DNA of 64,000 nt. It comes from Actinomucor elegans (Eukaryota; Mucoromycota; Mucoromycetes; Mucorales; Mucoraceae). The notes beneath the pieces are model-generated. The model saw nothing but the letters and a program-made list of their open reading frames with translations, was not told the origin of the DNA and did no database searches. The stretch covers positions 1,798,001-1,862,000 of the forward strand of contig JAMSLZ010000001.1 of the NCBI GenBank assembly GCA_026027325.1, given 5' to 3'. Within the stretch, counting starts at the first letter, position 1, and each line of letters begins with the position of its first letter. The position numbers and the translations under genes are program-made. Of the stretch, positions 44,762 to 56,139 are shown one piece after another.

Positions 44762-46478
44762 ATGTCCTCATTAAAGAAGAAATTCAGTACTTCGATAAAC
44801 TCGCCTTTACCAACTAGTTTAGCTGGTAGTTTATTATGCCATTTGCCCGAGCCATTGTTAATAGATCTGTCATAAAAATAGGGGAATGTAAAAAGGCAAC
44901 TAAGATTCTCAACGCCTTTATCGGTAACAGATAGACAGTCATAAGAGTTTTGTATATGACTCTTACACATTGTATTGTGGATAGATCCTGGACAAGGTGT
45001 TGATATCATTATTCCTTCATCAATTCTCGAAAAGGCTCAGGGTTTAGCTATTTTCACTGTACTAAAAGCTGGATTTTTATTTTCTGGAAGAGCAGGCAGT
45101 GGTTTAGTCGTAGCTAGGTAAATATTTGATAAATGAATCTAGTCTCGTTTGGCTGATCTCATTTATTATAGATTACCTGATGGATGTGAGTTTTAGTATT
45201 TGGTTATGTTTAATATAGATCTAATACATTGTCCTGATAGCTTGGTCTGCTCCATCTGCTATTATTACTGGTGGCATGGGCGCTGGAGGACAGATCGGTA
45301 AGCGCCAATAGCACTGAGAAAGAGAACAATTCCTCAAACAGTTTATTTTAGGTGCCGAGTTAACCGATTTTGTACTCGTATTGAATACAAAAGAAGCTGT
45401 CAAAACGTTCAGTCATTTTGGGAACATTACCTTGGGTGGCAATGTATCCAGTAAGTAATAAGCTTTTCTTGGGTTCTGTAAGATATATTGATTGAGCATG
45501 ATCTTTTGAAAACTTACTCTAGTTGCCGCTGGTCCTATCGGTCGCAATGCTGAAGCTTCCGGCTCTGCTACATTCAAACATATCTCTGCCATTTATTCAT
45601 ACAGTAAAACGCGTGGTTTATTTGCAGGTGTATCATTAGAAGGATCTGTGATCGTTACGCGTAATGATGCCAACGAAAAGTTATACGGCGAAAGATTTAC
45701 AGCTAAGCAGTTGCTTAATGGTACCGTACCTCAACCACGCGAGGCAGATTCACTTTATCGTGCCTTGAACGCCAAATTCCGTAACTTGGGTAATACAGGC
45801 GCCATGTATCAGCGCACTATCCAGCAAGACGAAAGCAAAACCGCTTTATATAGAAATACTACCATGTCTAAACCGGGCACTTTACGTATTCCAGCTGTGC
45901 GTCAAATTACTGGTGGTTATGGTGCACCGAACCTTGCGCTCCCTGCACCACCACCACCTACATCTCAGGTGGCTAATCCAGCTTTACAGATAGCGTATCC
46001 ATCGCTTCACCAAACAGCACAACAACCTCTTAGTCCTATTCCTCAACAATATCGTTCACCACCGCATACCAAAGATCACCATGAAGAAAAAGTACAACAT
46101 CAACCAAACTACCCACCTCAGGCTGCAATGGCATCTCCTGCTTACACCAATGCATCTGCCCCACCGCCTATGTATGCTGGCCAGCGATTGAGTTTTTCAA
46201 GAGATATTAAAACATCCATGCCACCAATATCGCCTAGTCAAAATTCAAAGCCAATGAAGGCGAAAGCACTATATGCGTTTACTGGAGATCAAGAAGGCGA
46301 TCTTAGCTTTGAGGCAGGTGATATTATCTATGTCACTGAAAAGACGGATAGTCAAAACGATTGGTGGACTGGTAGATTAAAAGGACAGCTTGGATCTGTA
46401 AGTAAAGCCCTTGTTGATGCCAGGAGAACTAACGCGCTTTTCTTCTAGTTTCCTGCCAACTACGTTGAAATGATCTAA
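44762..46478 (+). CDS. YSC84: Ysc84/Lsb3-like SYLF-SH3 protein
   Basis: Eight exons (44762-44825, 44882-44923, 44985-45117, 45172-45185, 45241-45297, 45352-45450, 45523-46397, 46449-46478) give 437 aa. Exon 4 is a 14-nt micro-exon. The N-terminal SYLF/Ysc84 domain (about aa 20-200) contains GECKKATKILNAFIDPGQG, LEKAQGLAIFTVLKAGFLFS, GRAGSGLVVARLPDGSWSAP and TGGMGAGGQIGAELTDFVLV; it binds phosphoinositides and actin. A proline-rich linker follows. The SH3 domain (about aa 383-437) reads KAKALYAFTGDQEGDLSFEA, WWTGRLKGQLGSFPANYVEM. Yeast Ysc84/Lsb3 act at cortical actin patches in endocytosis with Las17 and Sla1. The 30-nt last exon holds the SH3 end. The proposed role matches the Ede1-like gene nearby, but no operon-like link is implied. 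Confidence 0.93.
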
Positions 46479-47673
46479 GAGATAGTAATAGCAGATGAAC
46501 AATAGACGTATTCTTGCATAGATTTACATACAAATATACTTTACATACATATTTATAATAATGATATTATAGATAATGCTATGTTACTTAATAATTTATC
46601 GAATTGGCCCATATAGTTAGAGTATTAAATCCAAGAAGCCTCTAGCCTACTAGCCATATTCTGGATATGCACGATAGTAAAGTTAATGTGAGCTTGTATA
46701 CATTATATACATAACGATCTGCCTTCAAGTCAGATGTACACATCAAGAAACATTATTAGACGAATCAACCTTTTCTTCATATACAGGATTTCAGTTTAAC
46801 TGTCAAGAACTGTATTTTCGCTAGATCTGTCTAACGATTGTATATTACAGATACGTAGGTTGTTTGCCAAGAGAAATATATATACATATTGGTTTGTAAA
46901 GGGTAACAATAAGGGTCTTTAGGCTGCTCCTTACATGATAGATAGACTTACGATTGTAAAAAGCCTAACGAAATGCCAAGAAAGAATGCTCTTCAGTCTA
47001 TTATACAACGTCGCGTGTTCTCCTAAAATGTTTATATTAGACACACGTGTATTATCCACTAGAAACTGTCAGCGAAACAATAGGGGCCAAAGTACACTGG
47101 CAAGCGCCAAAAAAGAATACAATCTCCTGCATTATCATTTGATTAGGTGGGAAATGATCATTCATCATCACAGCAGTAGATAGTGTAACATGAGCATCTT
47201 AACACCCTGAACAAGTTCATATCGAATAGGTTTTTTTTTGGTTCTCGAATACTCAAAAGGGATTATCCCTAAAGAAACAAGGTATGCCAAGCGAATCAAT
47301 GGTCGATCATAAAACCCACTTAGGAGTACGACAAGAGAAACCTGTCAATTAACGAATAGGACATATGTTACTGTCGTAGTATACTGTCGTAAGTACGCCT
47401 ACAACTGGCTTGATTGGTTTGATGCAAGTGCTTGGAAAACACTCTGTACAGAAACATGCATACTGGATTACTGTTCTGCTTGTCAATCAACTTTAAAAAG
47501 CTGCTTAGGCATACCTCATAGACATTACACAAGATTACACTTTAAGCTGCTATTCCCCTTTTATAGATGATTTGATTAAAGAATCATTTGATGAGGTTAT
47601 TGTTCTTGCCCCAAAACTAATATAAATATGCTGCTTTGTTTCCTGAAACTAATACTTTACCCTTCTTTCACTT
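46479..47673. other. Intergenic, nothing recognised
   Basis: AT-rich spacer between two plus-strand genes. One frame at 46935-47183 (82 codons) has a coding-like length but no motif, splice signal or nearby promoter. It is left out as a gene. Confidence 0.45.
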
Positions 47674-48295
47674 ATGTCTGTTCTTGCTGTACATCCTTTC
47701 GATAATACTACTGTCGATACTAATATATTATCCATTGGGTCTTCACACTCTTACTGTTTCTATCAGCAACTAAGCACAGCTGCAAAAGAATCGCTACAGC
47801 AAAAGTCAAAACAAATTATTCCCTCCATTCCAAGAAAGCATGCGTAAGCTTCATCTCAATATCGTGATATGTATAACTTTTTAACGCGTGTTATTATATA
47901 GTAAAGTGCCAAAAAACTCGTCATTATCACCTATTCGAAGCCAAAAAATCATGCCTGGCAAAACATCCGTTACAGCCATGAAGCTGTTTATTAGCACAAA
48001 ACGCCCATATCCTCTTGTCTCAACATTTTCATCACCTGCATCGATGCAAACCGTGAAAAGACAGCGTAAAGTGAGTTTTAATGAAAAAGTGGTGGTAGTT
48101 TGCACTGTGTTTGATGACGATGACCAAGTGCCAGAAGGTTGTGAAAAGCTACAAGCAAGAAGGCATTCAACAGGCGAGCCTTGTTACCCAAAGTCCATCT
48201 TGATTTACAAAGAAGCATTGCCTGTTTCACCTCCCATCACACAAAAAATTACACAGTCATTGAAACAGCTGAAGAACTTAGTACGTAGCTGGTAG
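47674..48295 (+). CDS. Small protein with PP1-docking-like KVSF motif
   Basis: Two exons (47674-47843, 47902-48295; 58-nt intron with GTAAGC donor) give 187 aa. The leader has a CT-rich stretch before the ATG. The protein has no domain I can name. The middle contains KRQRKVSFNEKVVVVCTVFD: KVSF in a basic context followed by acidic residues (DDDDQ) is the form of the RVxF docking motif for protein phosphatase 1. The C-terminus is basic (QKITQSLKQLKNLVRSW). I infer a possible PP1 regulatory subunit or substrate, moderately weak because the motif is short. It is convergent with the Ede1-like gene, 120 bp between stops. Confidence 0.7.
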
Positions 48296-48415
48296 TGTCA
48301 CATGGCGAAAGGACTTATACAGTGGGTTACAGTAACTATATAGATTGTATTATTATAATAAAAAAAACCACCCGCCATCTTCCTGTATATATATATACAT
48401 GTACATATATATCGT

Positions 48416-51031
48416 TTATTTTTGAGAAAAAATGTCTTCAAACGAGTTGGGATTATTCGCAGTGGTAGTAGTGGTATTGCCAAAGATATCATCAAAGCCA
48501 GAATTTGCATTGTTAGATTTCGGTAATGAAGTAGTGTTTGCAGTGGGACTACCAAACAATGAGCTCAATTCATCCTTCATTGAAGTAGAAGAAGATTCAC
48601 CAAAGGGCGTTGAAGTCGATGATGTTGTTTCAAAAGCAGATAAATCAAACCCATACTTGGATTTAGGGTCTTTCTTCAGTGCAGAAGTTGCTGAACGAGC
48701 AAGTGAATTGCTGCCATGATCTGACTTTACAGCAGAAGTTGTTGATCTCTGGAGAGAAGGACTAGCAGAAGCAAATAGGTTACTATATAAATCGTTACCA
48801 GATGGCGATTGCACTGCTGGTGCTGACTCAGCAGCAGGTGCAGGAGATGAAACAGGCGGTGAAGCAGGAGCAGCAAAACTTTGTTCCATCGTATTTAAAT
48901 CAGGAAACTTGGATTCAATATCACTGATGTCGACATTGGGTGTCACTGACCGTTTAAGTTCTGTTTCTTGCTTGAGTTTATTAATTGAGATGATCGGTGA
49001 CGATTGCTGCTGTTGCTGTTGGCTAGCTTTAAAACCTGCAAATGGATCAAACGCATTGGATTGTTGAGGCGAACTGAGGGTAGATGATGGTGTAGCCTGT
49101 GTTGCAACAGGAGATGAAGTTGTAGGTTCTGTCACTTTAGCAAACAAGCCATTGTTGGCGGTAGAGGGTGCTGAAGACAAAGAAAAGAAATCGTGTGCGT
49201 TATCCAATGATACTGCCGTTGCAGCAGTTGCTGGTTGCGAAGTAGATTTTTCCTTCTCCAGAGCGGCATTCTCTTCACGCAGTTTGGCAGTTTCTTGTTG
49301 AGCATTTTCAATACGAGTAGCAAAATGTTTTGCTTCTTGTTTATACATTTGCAACTCTTTCGTAAGCTCTTCTTTTCTCTTTCGTTCGGCTTCTAATTGA
49401 CGTTCAGCTTCATCTGCTTCGTGCTTCATTTTAGCCAAAGATTCTTTCTGCTGTTCTATTTGTCGTTCAAGTTCTTGGATAGCTTGTGATTCATTATGAA
49501 ATTGAGATTGTGCGGTTTGTGCTCGAGTTAGTTCAGAAGTGGTATTGGATTGAAGTGTAGAATAAGTTCTTTGTAAAGAGTCGTTATTATTGAATTGAGG
49601 TTGAGGAGTATTGGCTGAAGCAGGGACACCAGTAAAGTCAGCGTTTAAACCTAACAAATCTACATTCTGAGATTGTTGTTGAGGTGGTTCGGCAACTAGA
49701 ATGGGTTGTGTTAGCCTTTTGAAAACAATAGTTGCCTATGTAACTTACATGAATTGAACGCTGGTAATGAGTTAGGGATCTCACCACCTGATACTCTACG
49801 GTTAATCATATGCATAGCCATAGCAAATTCTTGTTCGTTCAACTGGCCCGTTGAGTTGGTATCCGCCAAATCCCAAATACGGGCAAGATCAGACTCTGGT
49901 AACTTTGAATGTCTAAAAAATACTACAGCATCAGCACCAGACACATATCCTGACTGATCCGTATCCAATTGATGAAAAAATGTTTTGTATTTTGCGTACT
50001 CCTCGGGTGCAATATCGACCGTGGCTCTAGTAGCGCCTTTAAATACAGGTGATCGCATAGGCACAGGGGGTGGGCTATGTACTTGTAAGGTATTATTGCG
50101 TACTAAAGGTGATGGAGGCACAGATCTTCCAGTTGCAGATGCATAGACGTTGGCTGGTAAAGAGGTAGGCAAATTGGTCAAGCCCTTCATAGCGCGTTCA
50201 ATGTAAAACATGGCAATAATGAATTCAGTTTGGTTCAAAGTGCCGGATTTACGCGTGTCTGCCAAGTTCCAGATGGCTTGTAGAATGGCTGGAGGAAGAT
50301 TGGATCTAACGAAGGCAGTCCTTGCTCTTTCACCTAGAGTATACCATTCAGAAAAAAATGCATTCTTGAAGTCGATGTATCCAACTTACCACTGAGAAGG
50401 TTATTTTCAGGACCAAATGATTGAAACAGATTCATATATTTTATTCTATCCTCAGGGCTTACAATGTCTGCAGGCTGTGATGATAATGACTGATATTGTT
50501 GCTGAGGTGTGTTACTCATTTGATGATTATTTGCTGAGCCATTTCCTGTAAAGTCAGGTAGAGGTGCTATCCAAAAGTTCAGTTAGGATCACCTTGTAGT
50601 TGCACTATTATTCCTCACCTTTCGTGGCTAGAATAGGTTCACTTGTCATGATACCATGTTGGGCACATGCAATCAATTTCAATATGATGCAAAACTCTTC
50701 CTCTGTCAAAAATCCTTTTCTATCATTGTCTGTCGCATTCCAAAACTAAGAGCAGCATCAGCATCGTATGTTTCAATGATTTTAGTTCTTAATTTTACCT
50801 GCAAGAGGATATTTTGTGGGATATCAGACTTTTTGAGAAATTCCATAGCTTCGTCTTGTAACACGATGCCTTTATTGTCTGCATCGACTTGTTTGAAAAA
50901 ATCCAAAAAAGTGTTCTTTTCAAGTACGGTTAATTGTGTTTGCCAATTAGCTATATAAATATCGACAAGAGTCAAACGAAATTCTGATATTACTTGAGAA
51001 TGACAAGCATTTTTCTATTACCATTGGACAT
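48416..51031 (-). CDS. EDE1: Ede1/Eps15-like triple EH-domain endocytic protein
   Basis: Six exons (51031-51022, 50950-50799, 50745-50619, 50566-50390, 50333-49749, 49695-48416) give 776 aa. The first coding exon is only 10 nt (ATG plus seven bases). Three EH domains are visible: about aa 5-90 (FFKQVDADNKGIVLQDEAME; FWNATDNDRKGFLTEEEF), 133-208 (IWNLADTRKSGTLNQTEF) and 268-350 (FFHQLDTDQSGYVSGADAVV; IWDLADTNSTGQLNEQEF). They bind NPF motifs and Ca2+. A coiled coil (about 395-475) serves oligomerisation. The Ser/Gln-rich tail has a DPF motif (NAFDPFAGF) and ends with FDDIF and FEDIF, which fit the FxDxF motif for the AP-2 alpha ear. Ede1 starts clathrin-coated pits. Unlike yeast Ede1 (about 1380 aa), it is short and lacks a terminal UBA domain, so it is closer in plan to animal Eps15. 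Confidence 0.92.
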
Positions 51032-52760
51032 GTTGATTTGTGTAATGTTAATGTATAAACGAGATGAAAAAGAAGCGCTGCTTTTTCTGTTTTTGTTATT
51101 CCTATGCGTGCAGGAAGCACGTTTTATATTACATCATTCTAGAAGCCGCCCATTTCCTTAAACCATGGCATTACTAACGCTCAAAAACAGAAGCAGTTTC
51201 ATTGGCTGGCGGATATTCACGATATATGACTTTTTTTAAATTCACTATCCACCCTTTATATGATATATCATAATAGAAGCATTTTAATAGGTGTATAGTC
51301 ATTTAATGAAACTTGTCCAGAGTTTAATTGTGCATTGATTAGTGCAAGGTTTATTCGGTATTTTATCCAATTTACTGAATTATAGCTAGTAAGCTGTATT
51401 TTTTTTTTTTTTTTGAAATGCGATCATTACTCTAGTATTTCTTTATACAATTAAAACCATAAATAAATACTTTCGTATGCTGTTATACGCTTAATATCCA
51501 TATTATTAAATAATTAATCGCCGGAAATATTATCTTTGTGCTTAAAAAAAATATTGGTTTGATAATCAGGGTCTAAGGATGCCCCTCACATCTACAAAAT
51601 TCGGTCAAATATCGCGCCTGATTAATATTAAATCCAGTAGATCATTCTAAATGTAAACCATAAGATTGTATTTCGTTTTAGTGATTGTCAATAAATTACG
51701 TATTTTGCATAGATAGACAGTATAGAAGTGGTCTAAAAGCTTATACATTTTCAACTGATCTCTGTCAAGTAACACATATGTATGGCCGATATTCCATACT
51801 CAGAAGGAGCTACTGTATCTATCTTACTTTCTGCTTAACTTCATGTTATCAGTATCTCTCAGTCGATCATGATGAACAATAAATTATGTCCATTATTCTT
51901 TCTAATTGTAGATAAATGACTACATATGGAATAACGGTAGAGCAATAACTCTAAAGGGGTGCATTGCCTTAGTTGTTTATCATTTGACTATCTCTGCCCT
52001 GTTTATCCAAGTTATAGTTACAAATAAAGATTATTTTCAGAAATAAAAATAATATAGAGAGTAAGAAAGGATCCCTTTTTACTGTATAGTTTATTGACCA
52101 ATTTCATATGAATACGGCATAAAGAAGATTTCGGGCATGATAAATATATATTTCAATGTATATATCTAGCAGCTTGAGTTGAAGTGCTAGGCATTAATCT
52201 GCCTAAGGATCTCTGTTTTTGAGAATAAAAGCGAGGCAAGTTCAGTTACCAAAGTACGCTTGTATATTAAATGTTTAATAAATACATTAGTAAATTTAGG
52301 ATAAGGACTATTTATAATATACGACATTAACATAGAATCACTCGAGAAATATAAATGATAAAAAAGGTGTCGAAGTGGATAATTTCTGTGAAAATCCAAA
52401 AGTTATATATATTTTAGTCTATACTAAATACGTGAGTTATGACTACATATAAAATATTCAAAAATATATATTTTACAATATTATCATTCATTGTGTCTCT
52501 CAATTCTACAGAAGATATTACAATTTACTTGTGTTAGCAATCTTTTGGGATTCAAGTTCGGGACGAATTCTATAATTTTCGTTCTGAGCAAACCTCTTCT
52601 TCTCGAGCTCAAGCTCCTCCCATAACGTTGGATAACCGATGCCCAATAAAAACCTAATATTTTGTGACCGCTTTTTGGCAGGCTATGAGTGACTGATTCC
52701 TTCATTTTTTCGAACCCGGTAGTTAACCTTGTTCTTTTTGACATTCATTCACTGTATATA
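51032..52760. other. Intergenic, one dispersed-repeat copy
   Basis: Divergent spacer between the Ede1-like and bL19m genes. It contains a T run at 51399-51414, a reverse copy of the dispersed repeat (51600-51662) and AT-rich DNA. Frames at 51685-51882, 52187-52399 and 52484-52744 show no motifs. Confidence 0.5.
51600..51662 (-). repeat. Dispersed-repeat copy
   Basis: On the reverse strand it reads CATTTAGAATGATCTACTGG and then AATCAGGCGCGATATTTGAC followed by CGAATTTTGTAGA. The second part aligns with the core of the family. Confidence 0.5.
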
Positions 52761-53340
52761 ATGAACGCTCTCAAAACCGCAGCTTCCAGACTCACAACCA
52801 AGGCTCTACGCCCATGTGTCAAACGTAATTTGAAACAATATACTAATATTTTGATTTATGTTGACCCATTTCTTTCTAGTCAACTATACAACAGCTGCCA
52901 CCGTTCAAAAAGTGCCCAAGATCAATGTCATGGAACGCATCACACAACAACAAATCGAACAATCCAATGTCGATGGCCGCCGTGAACTCTTCAGCCGTAC
53001 AAATCCCCAAGGCGTAAAGCCCGGATCGATCGTGCTTGTCGAAACACTCAATGGACCCAACGAAACAACTTCTTCGACATTTATGGGTGTCTGTATTGCT
53101 ATTCGTCGCAAGGGCATCGACACTAACTTTACCCTGCGTAACATTGTTATGCGTGTAGGCGTTGAGCAAAGATATTCCCTTTATTCACCATTATTAAAAA
53201 GCATCAAGGTGATGCAAAAACCCAACGAGATTAAATTTAGAAGAGCCAAGTTATTTTATTTGAGAGATCAACCTGGAAAGGCTTTCCAACCTTTGCAAGC
53301 TTTATGGAAACAAGAACAATTGGACAAAAGCAAGAAATAA
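52761..53340 (+). CDS. IMG1: Mitochondrial ribosomal protein bL19m
   Basis: Two exons (52761-52824, 52880-53340) give 174 aa. The N-terminus MNALKTAASRLTTKALRPCV is basic and Ser/Thr-rich without acids, a typical mitochondrial targeting sequence. The body matches the L19 family: PGSIVLVETLNGPNETTSS, FMGVCIAIRRKGIDTNFTLR, VGVEQRYSLYSPLLKSIKVM and RRAKLFYLRDQPGKA. bL19 sits at the interface side of the large mitoribosomal subunit. The 55-nt intron falls right after the presequence, separating targeting from the ribosomal domain. It is tail-to-tail with the M28 peptidase gene, only 55 bp between stop codons. The assignment is secure. Confidence 0.94.
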
Positions 53341-53395
53341 ATAACACGCATATATATATATAGTTATATAATAAAAACAGGATGTAAAATAGAAG

Positions 53396-56139
53396 TTACT
53401 CGGTTGATAAAGAAATAGAAGGTGTATAATGGACTTTGGCAAGCCCTACTCCTCCTTTGATGGTTAAGAGTGCGTTATAAGGAAGATTATCTCTGAGCGT
53501 GGTAAAGGCAGGGATTTCACCTTGGGTCCAATCATCATAAATGCAAGTAAAACGCGCCTCAGCTTCTTCCTGATGGGTATCATATTGAAGATGCCAATGT
53601 ACTGTGCTGGCTTGCTTGTTAGAGTACGTGGTCAAAGCGTGGATGGTTTCATTTTTTTCCGCTTTAACGTGATTGCCATTGATCCAAGCTTGCAATCCGT
53701 TTACGTTACTAAACTCGAGTTGGCACAGCAAACTATTTTGTACGGTAGTAGTGATATTCAAATTGCATGACTGAGAATCGCATACAATGGGGTGATGGAT
53801 TATTTCGATTTCCTTGTCAGGATTTCTCGCATAAAGAGGTGTCAATGCAGTTTGATAGGTGCAACGCGTTTGATAAGTCAGATAAGGCTCACAATGAATC
53901 GTTTCGTATTCAGATGCAGGCAAAGCCTTTTTCAGAGTTTTTTCAAGTACACCAAACGAAGAGCCAGTGATTAATGCTACTGTCGAAAGAGCCTCAGTAG
54001 CATTGTATTCTTGATTAAATACAATACGGTTAGGCGAAGATTCGCTATTGAAGGGGCTGGAGATCAAACAGGCAATTAAGAGAACGATAAAGACGGGCAT
54101 TGTGCAGATTGCGGTTCTTTGTAATTCGCCTGCGGCATGTACCCAAGGCAACAGATGAAGTATCATCAAGATAATAGGAACCGAAAGCAGCAGATAAACT
54201 AAACGATATATTAGGAGGTGTCTAAAGAGTTAATAATGGATTAGGCTTACTGGATGATTCGGGGGTTCCATCAGCAGAAGTATGACGCATAGAGTCCATG
54301 ACAAGCATTAAGAGCTCAACCATCAGGGTGACAGGCATTAGCACTTGTACTAAAAATGCCACTGACCAAAATCGACTACCATTGACAGCTACATCACTTC
54401 CTTCCTCCACACGGCTTGGGACACTAGCAGCAAGAATTACAGTAGCTAATGCACTACTGATAAAGAAATACACTACAAAATAGACACCTGCTACTTTCTG
54501 AGATCCCAGATATGTAGCAAATACCAAAAAGACCCACCAAAAGGCAGTTAATCCGTAAAATCCGACCTGAGCGCCAGCCAAATTCAGCTTAAATGATCTA
54601 GAGTAACGTACAAGCACCCATTGAGAGGTTACCAAGCCCAAGAAAGAAACAATTAGCAAGTAAAACACAACGGTATTGATACTGCCATAAGTAACTGATG
54701 GATTAATCAAAAGCAGTATCCAAGCAAAGAAAGCTACAAAGACGACCATGAAAACCAATGCAGCCAATGCAGCTAAAAAGCCTTGCGAGATCAGAATCAA
54801 GTTACGTTTCAACTGTGCCTTCTTTTCACTAACATCAGAGTACTCGGCAGCAGAAGCAAACCAGAACCAGGTGAACAATGCCATAGGTATTACTGTCAAG
54901 GCCAAAATATTAACAAGTTGACAAGTAAAAAAGCTATAGACCAACATGACGCGTCCCAAGATATCATAATAGATAATAGACTCAGGCTTGCCTGCTTGAC
55001 TAACAATGGTTTCACTTGCATCAATGCTTAAAACAGAACCCAAAGCCATTTGACCCATATGCTGCAACGCTTGTGGTGTAGTATGAACTAAGTCATCACG
55101 TTGTGTATGGTAATGCGATCGAGGGTAATAGAACATGATATCAAGTCCAGGCACACCATGTCTGCCAAATACAGTGTAGTCTGTATCGCTTTTCAATAAA
55201 TTGGCTCGCAGAATATCACTACCCAAAGGTGAACCATGTAAGAGGTGAGTATGAGAGGAAGCAAGACCTTGTACAGCAGCTAAATTATTGCTGCGGAATA
55301 ACATAGCGCGACCGCCTGCCCCAGTACCTTCTAAATTGACAAAGAGTTTGATTGTAGAGAACCATGGGTGCAAAGCAAAAGCATCAGCACCGAACAAACC
55401 GCCTTCTTCAAAATTATTGAATAAAAAGATGACTGTATGTTGAGGTGGATGATGTACAAAGTAACGTAATAGTTCAAGAGCTACTGCAGTGCCCATACCA
55501 TTGTCAGTCACGCCATGACTTGTGGATACGCTATCTATGATAATATGTAAGCAAAAGTTCATTCTTTAGCTGTATTGCTTCGAGTTTACCATAATGCGCG
55601 TTGACTAGAAACGATTCTTCTGTATTGTTTGACTTTCCTACAAGCCGAATGATCACATTACGCGACTCTACTAACCAATACTCGTCTAGATATAACGTCA
55701 ATAAATATCCTTTAGAAATCAAGATCTTTAATTTACCTGTACTAAATTTGTTTCGCTTGGAAACTAAATCCGTTGGGTCATCCTCGATAACTTCCATAAC
55801 AATACCGTTTTGAGTCGCCTGTACTTTGAAATCTCGGGCCAGCTGTACGATCCAGTCTTTGAGAGCGCCATTGTCCTTTTGGTTGGCCGAATGAGGGGTA
55901 TTAAACCGAGATAGATATTCATTGTAGCAATGTATACCGGGAAAGTCGCTTAATTGACGAGCTTGCACATCAGACAATGGGGTAGGCAGAGTACTACGAA
56001 TATTAACAATGAACGCGACTAGTAGAAATAAAATACCAAAGACATAGGAGTAAATAAGCTTAGGTGTGTTCTTTTTGATGGTAGAAACCCTAGGTTCAGA
56101 TATTATCCTTGTAAGCAAGGGAGTTGTTTCCTCATTCAT
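53396..56139 (-). CDS. PFF1: Vacuolar membrane M28 peptidase (Pff1/Fxna/ERMP1 family)
   Basis: Three exons (56139-55590, 55534-54251, 54198-53396) give 878 aa. One N-terminal membrane segment (YVFGILFLLVAFIVNI) is followed by the M28 zinc peptidase domain (to about aa 370). Its ligand motifs are NAHYDSVSTSHGVTDNGMGT (His, Asp), FNNFEEGGLFGADAF (Glu pair), LFVNLEGTGAGG, SDTDYTVF and SHYHTQRDDL (last His). Next come about eight to nine transmembrane segments (about aa 385-660) and a C-terminal lumenal domain with NxT/S sites. The family includes yeast Pff1 in the vacuole membrane and animal ERMP1 in the ER. All metal ligands appear present, so it should be active. The start at 56139 is the first ATG of the frame; MNEETTPLL resembles an acidic-dileucine sorting signal for vacuolar delivery (inference). 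Confidence 0.93.

Noticed and set aside
44632..45009. 125-codon minus-strand frame
   Set aside because: Antisense shadow covering the first exons of the Ysc84-like gene, whose splicing and conservation are clear.
46935..47183. 82-codon open frame
   Set aside because: Length alone is not enough; no motif, promoter or splice continuation found.
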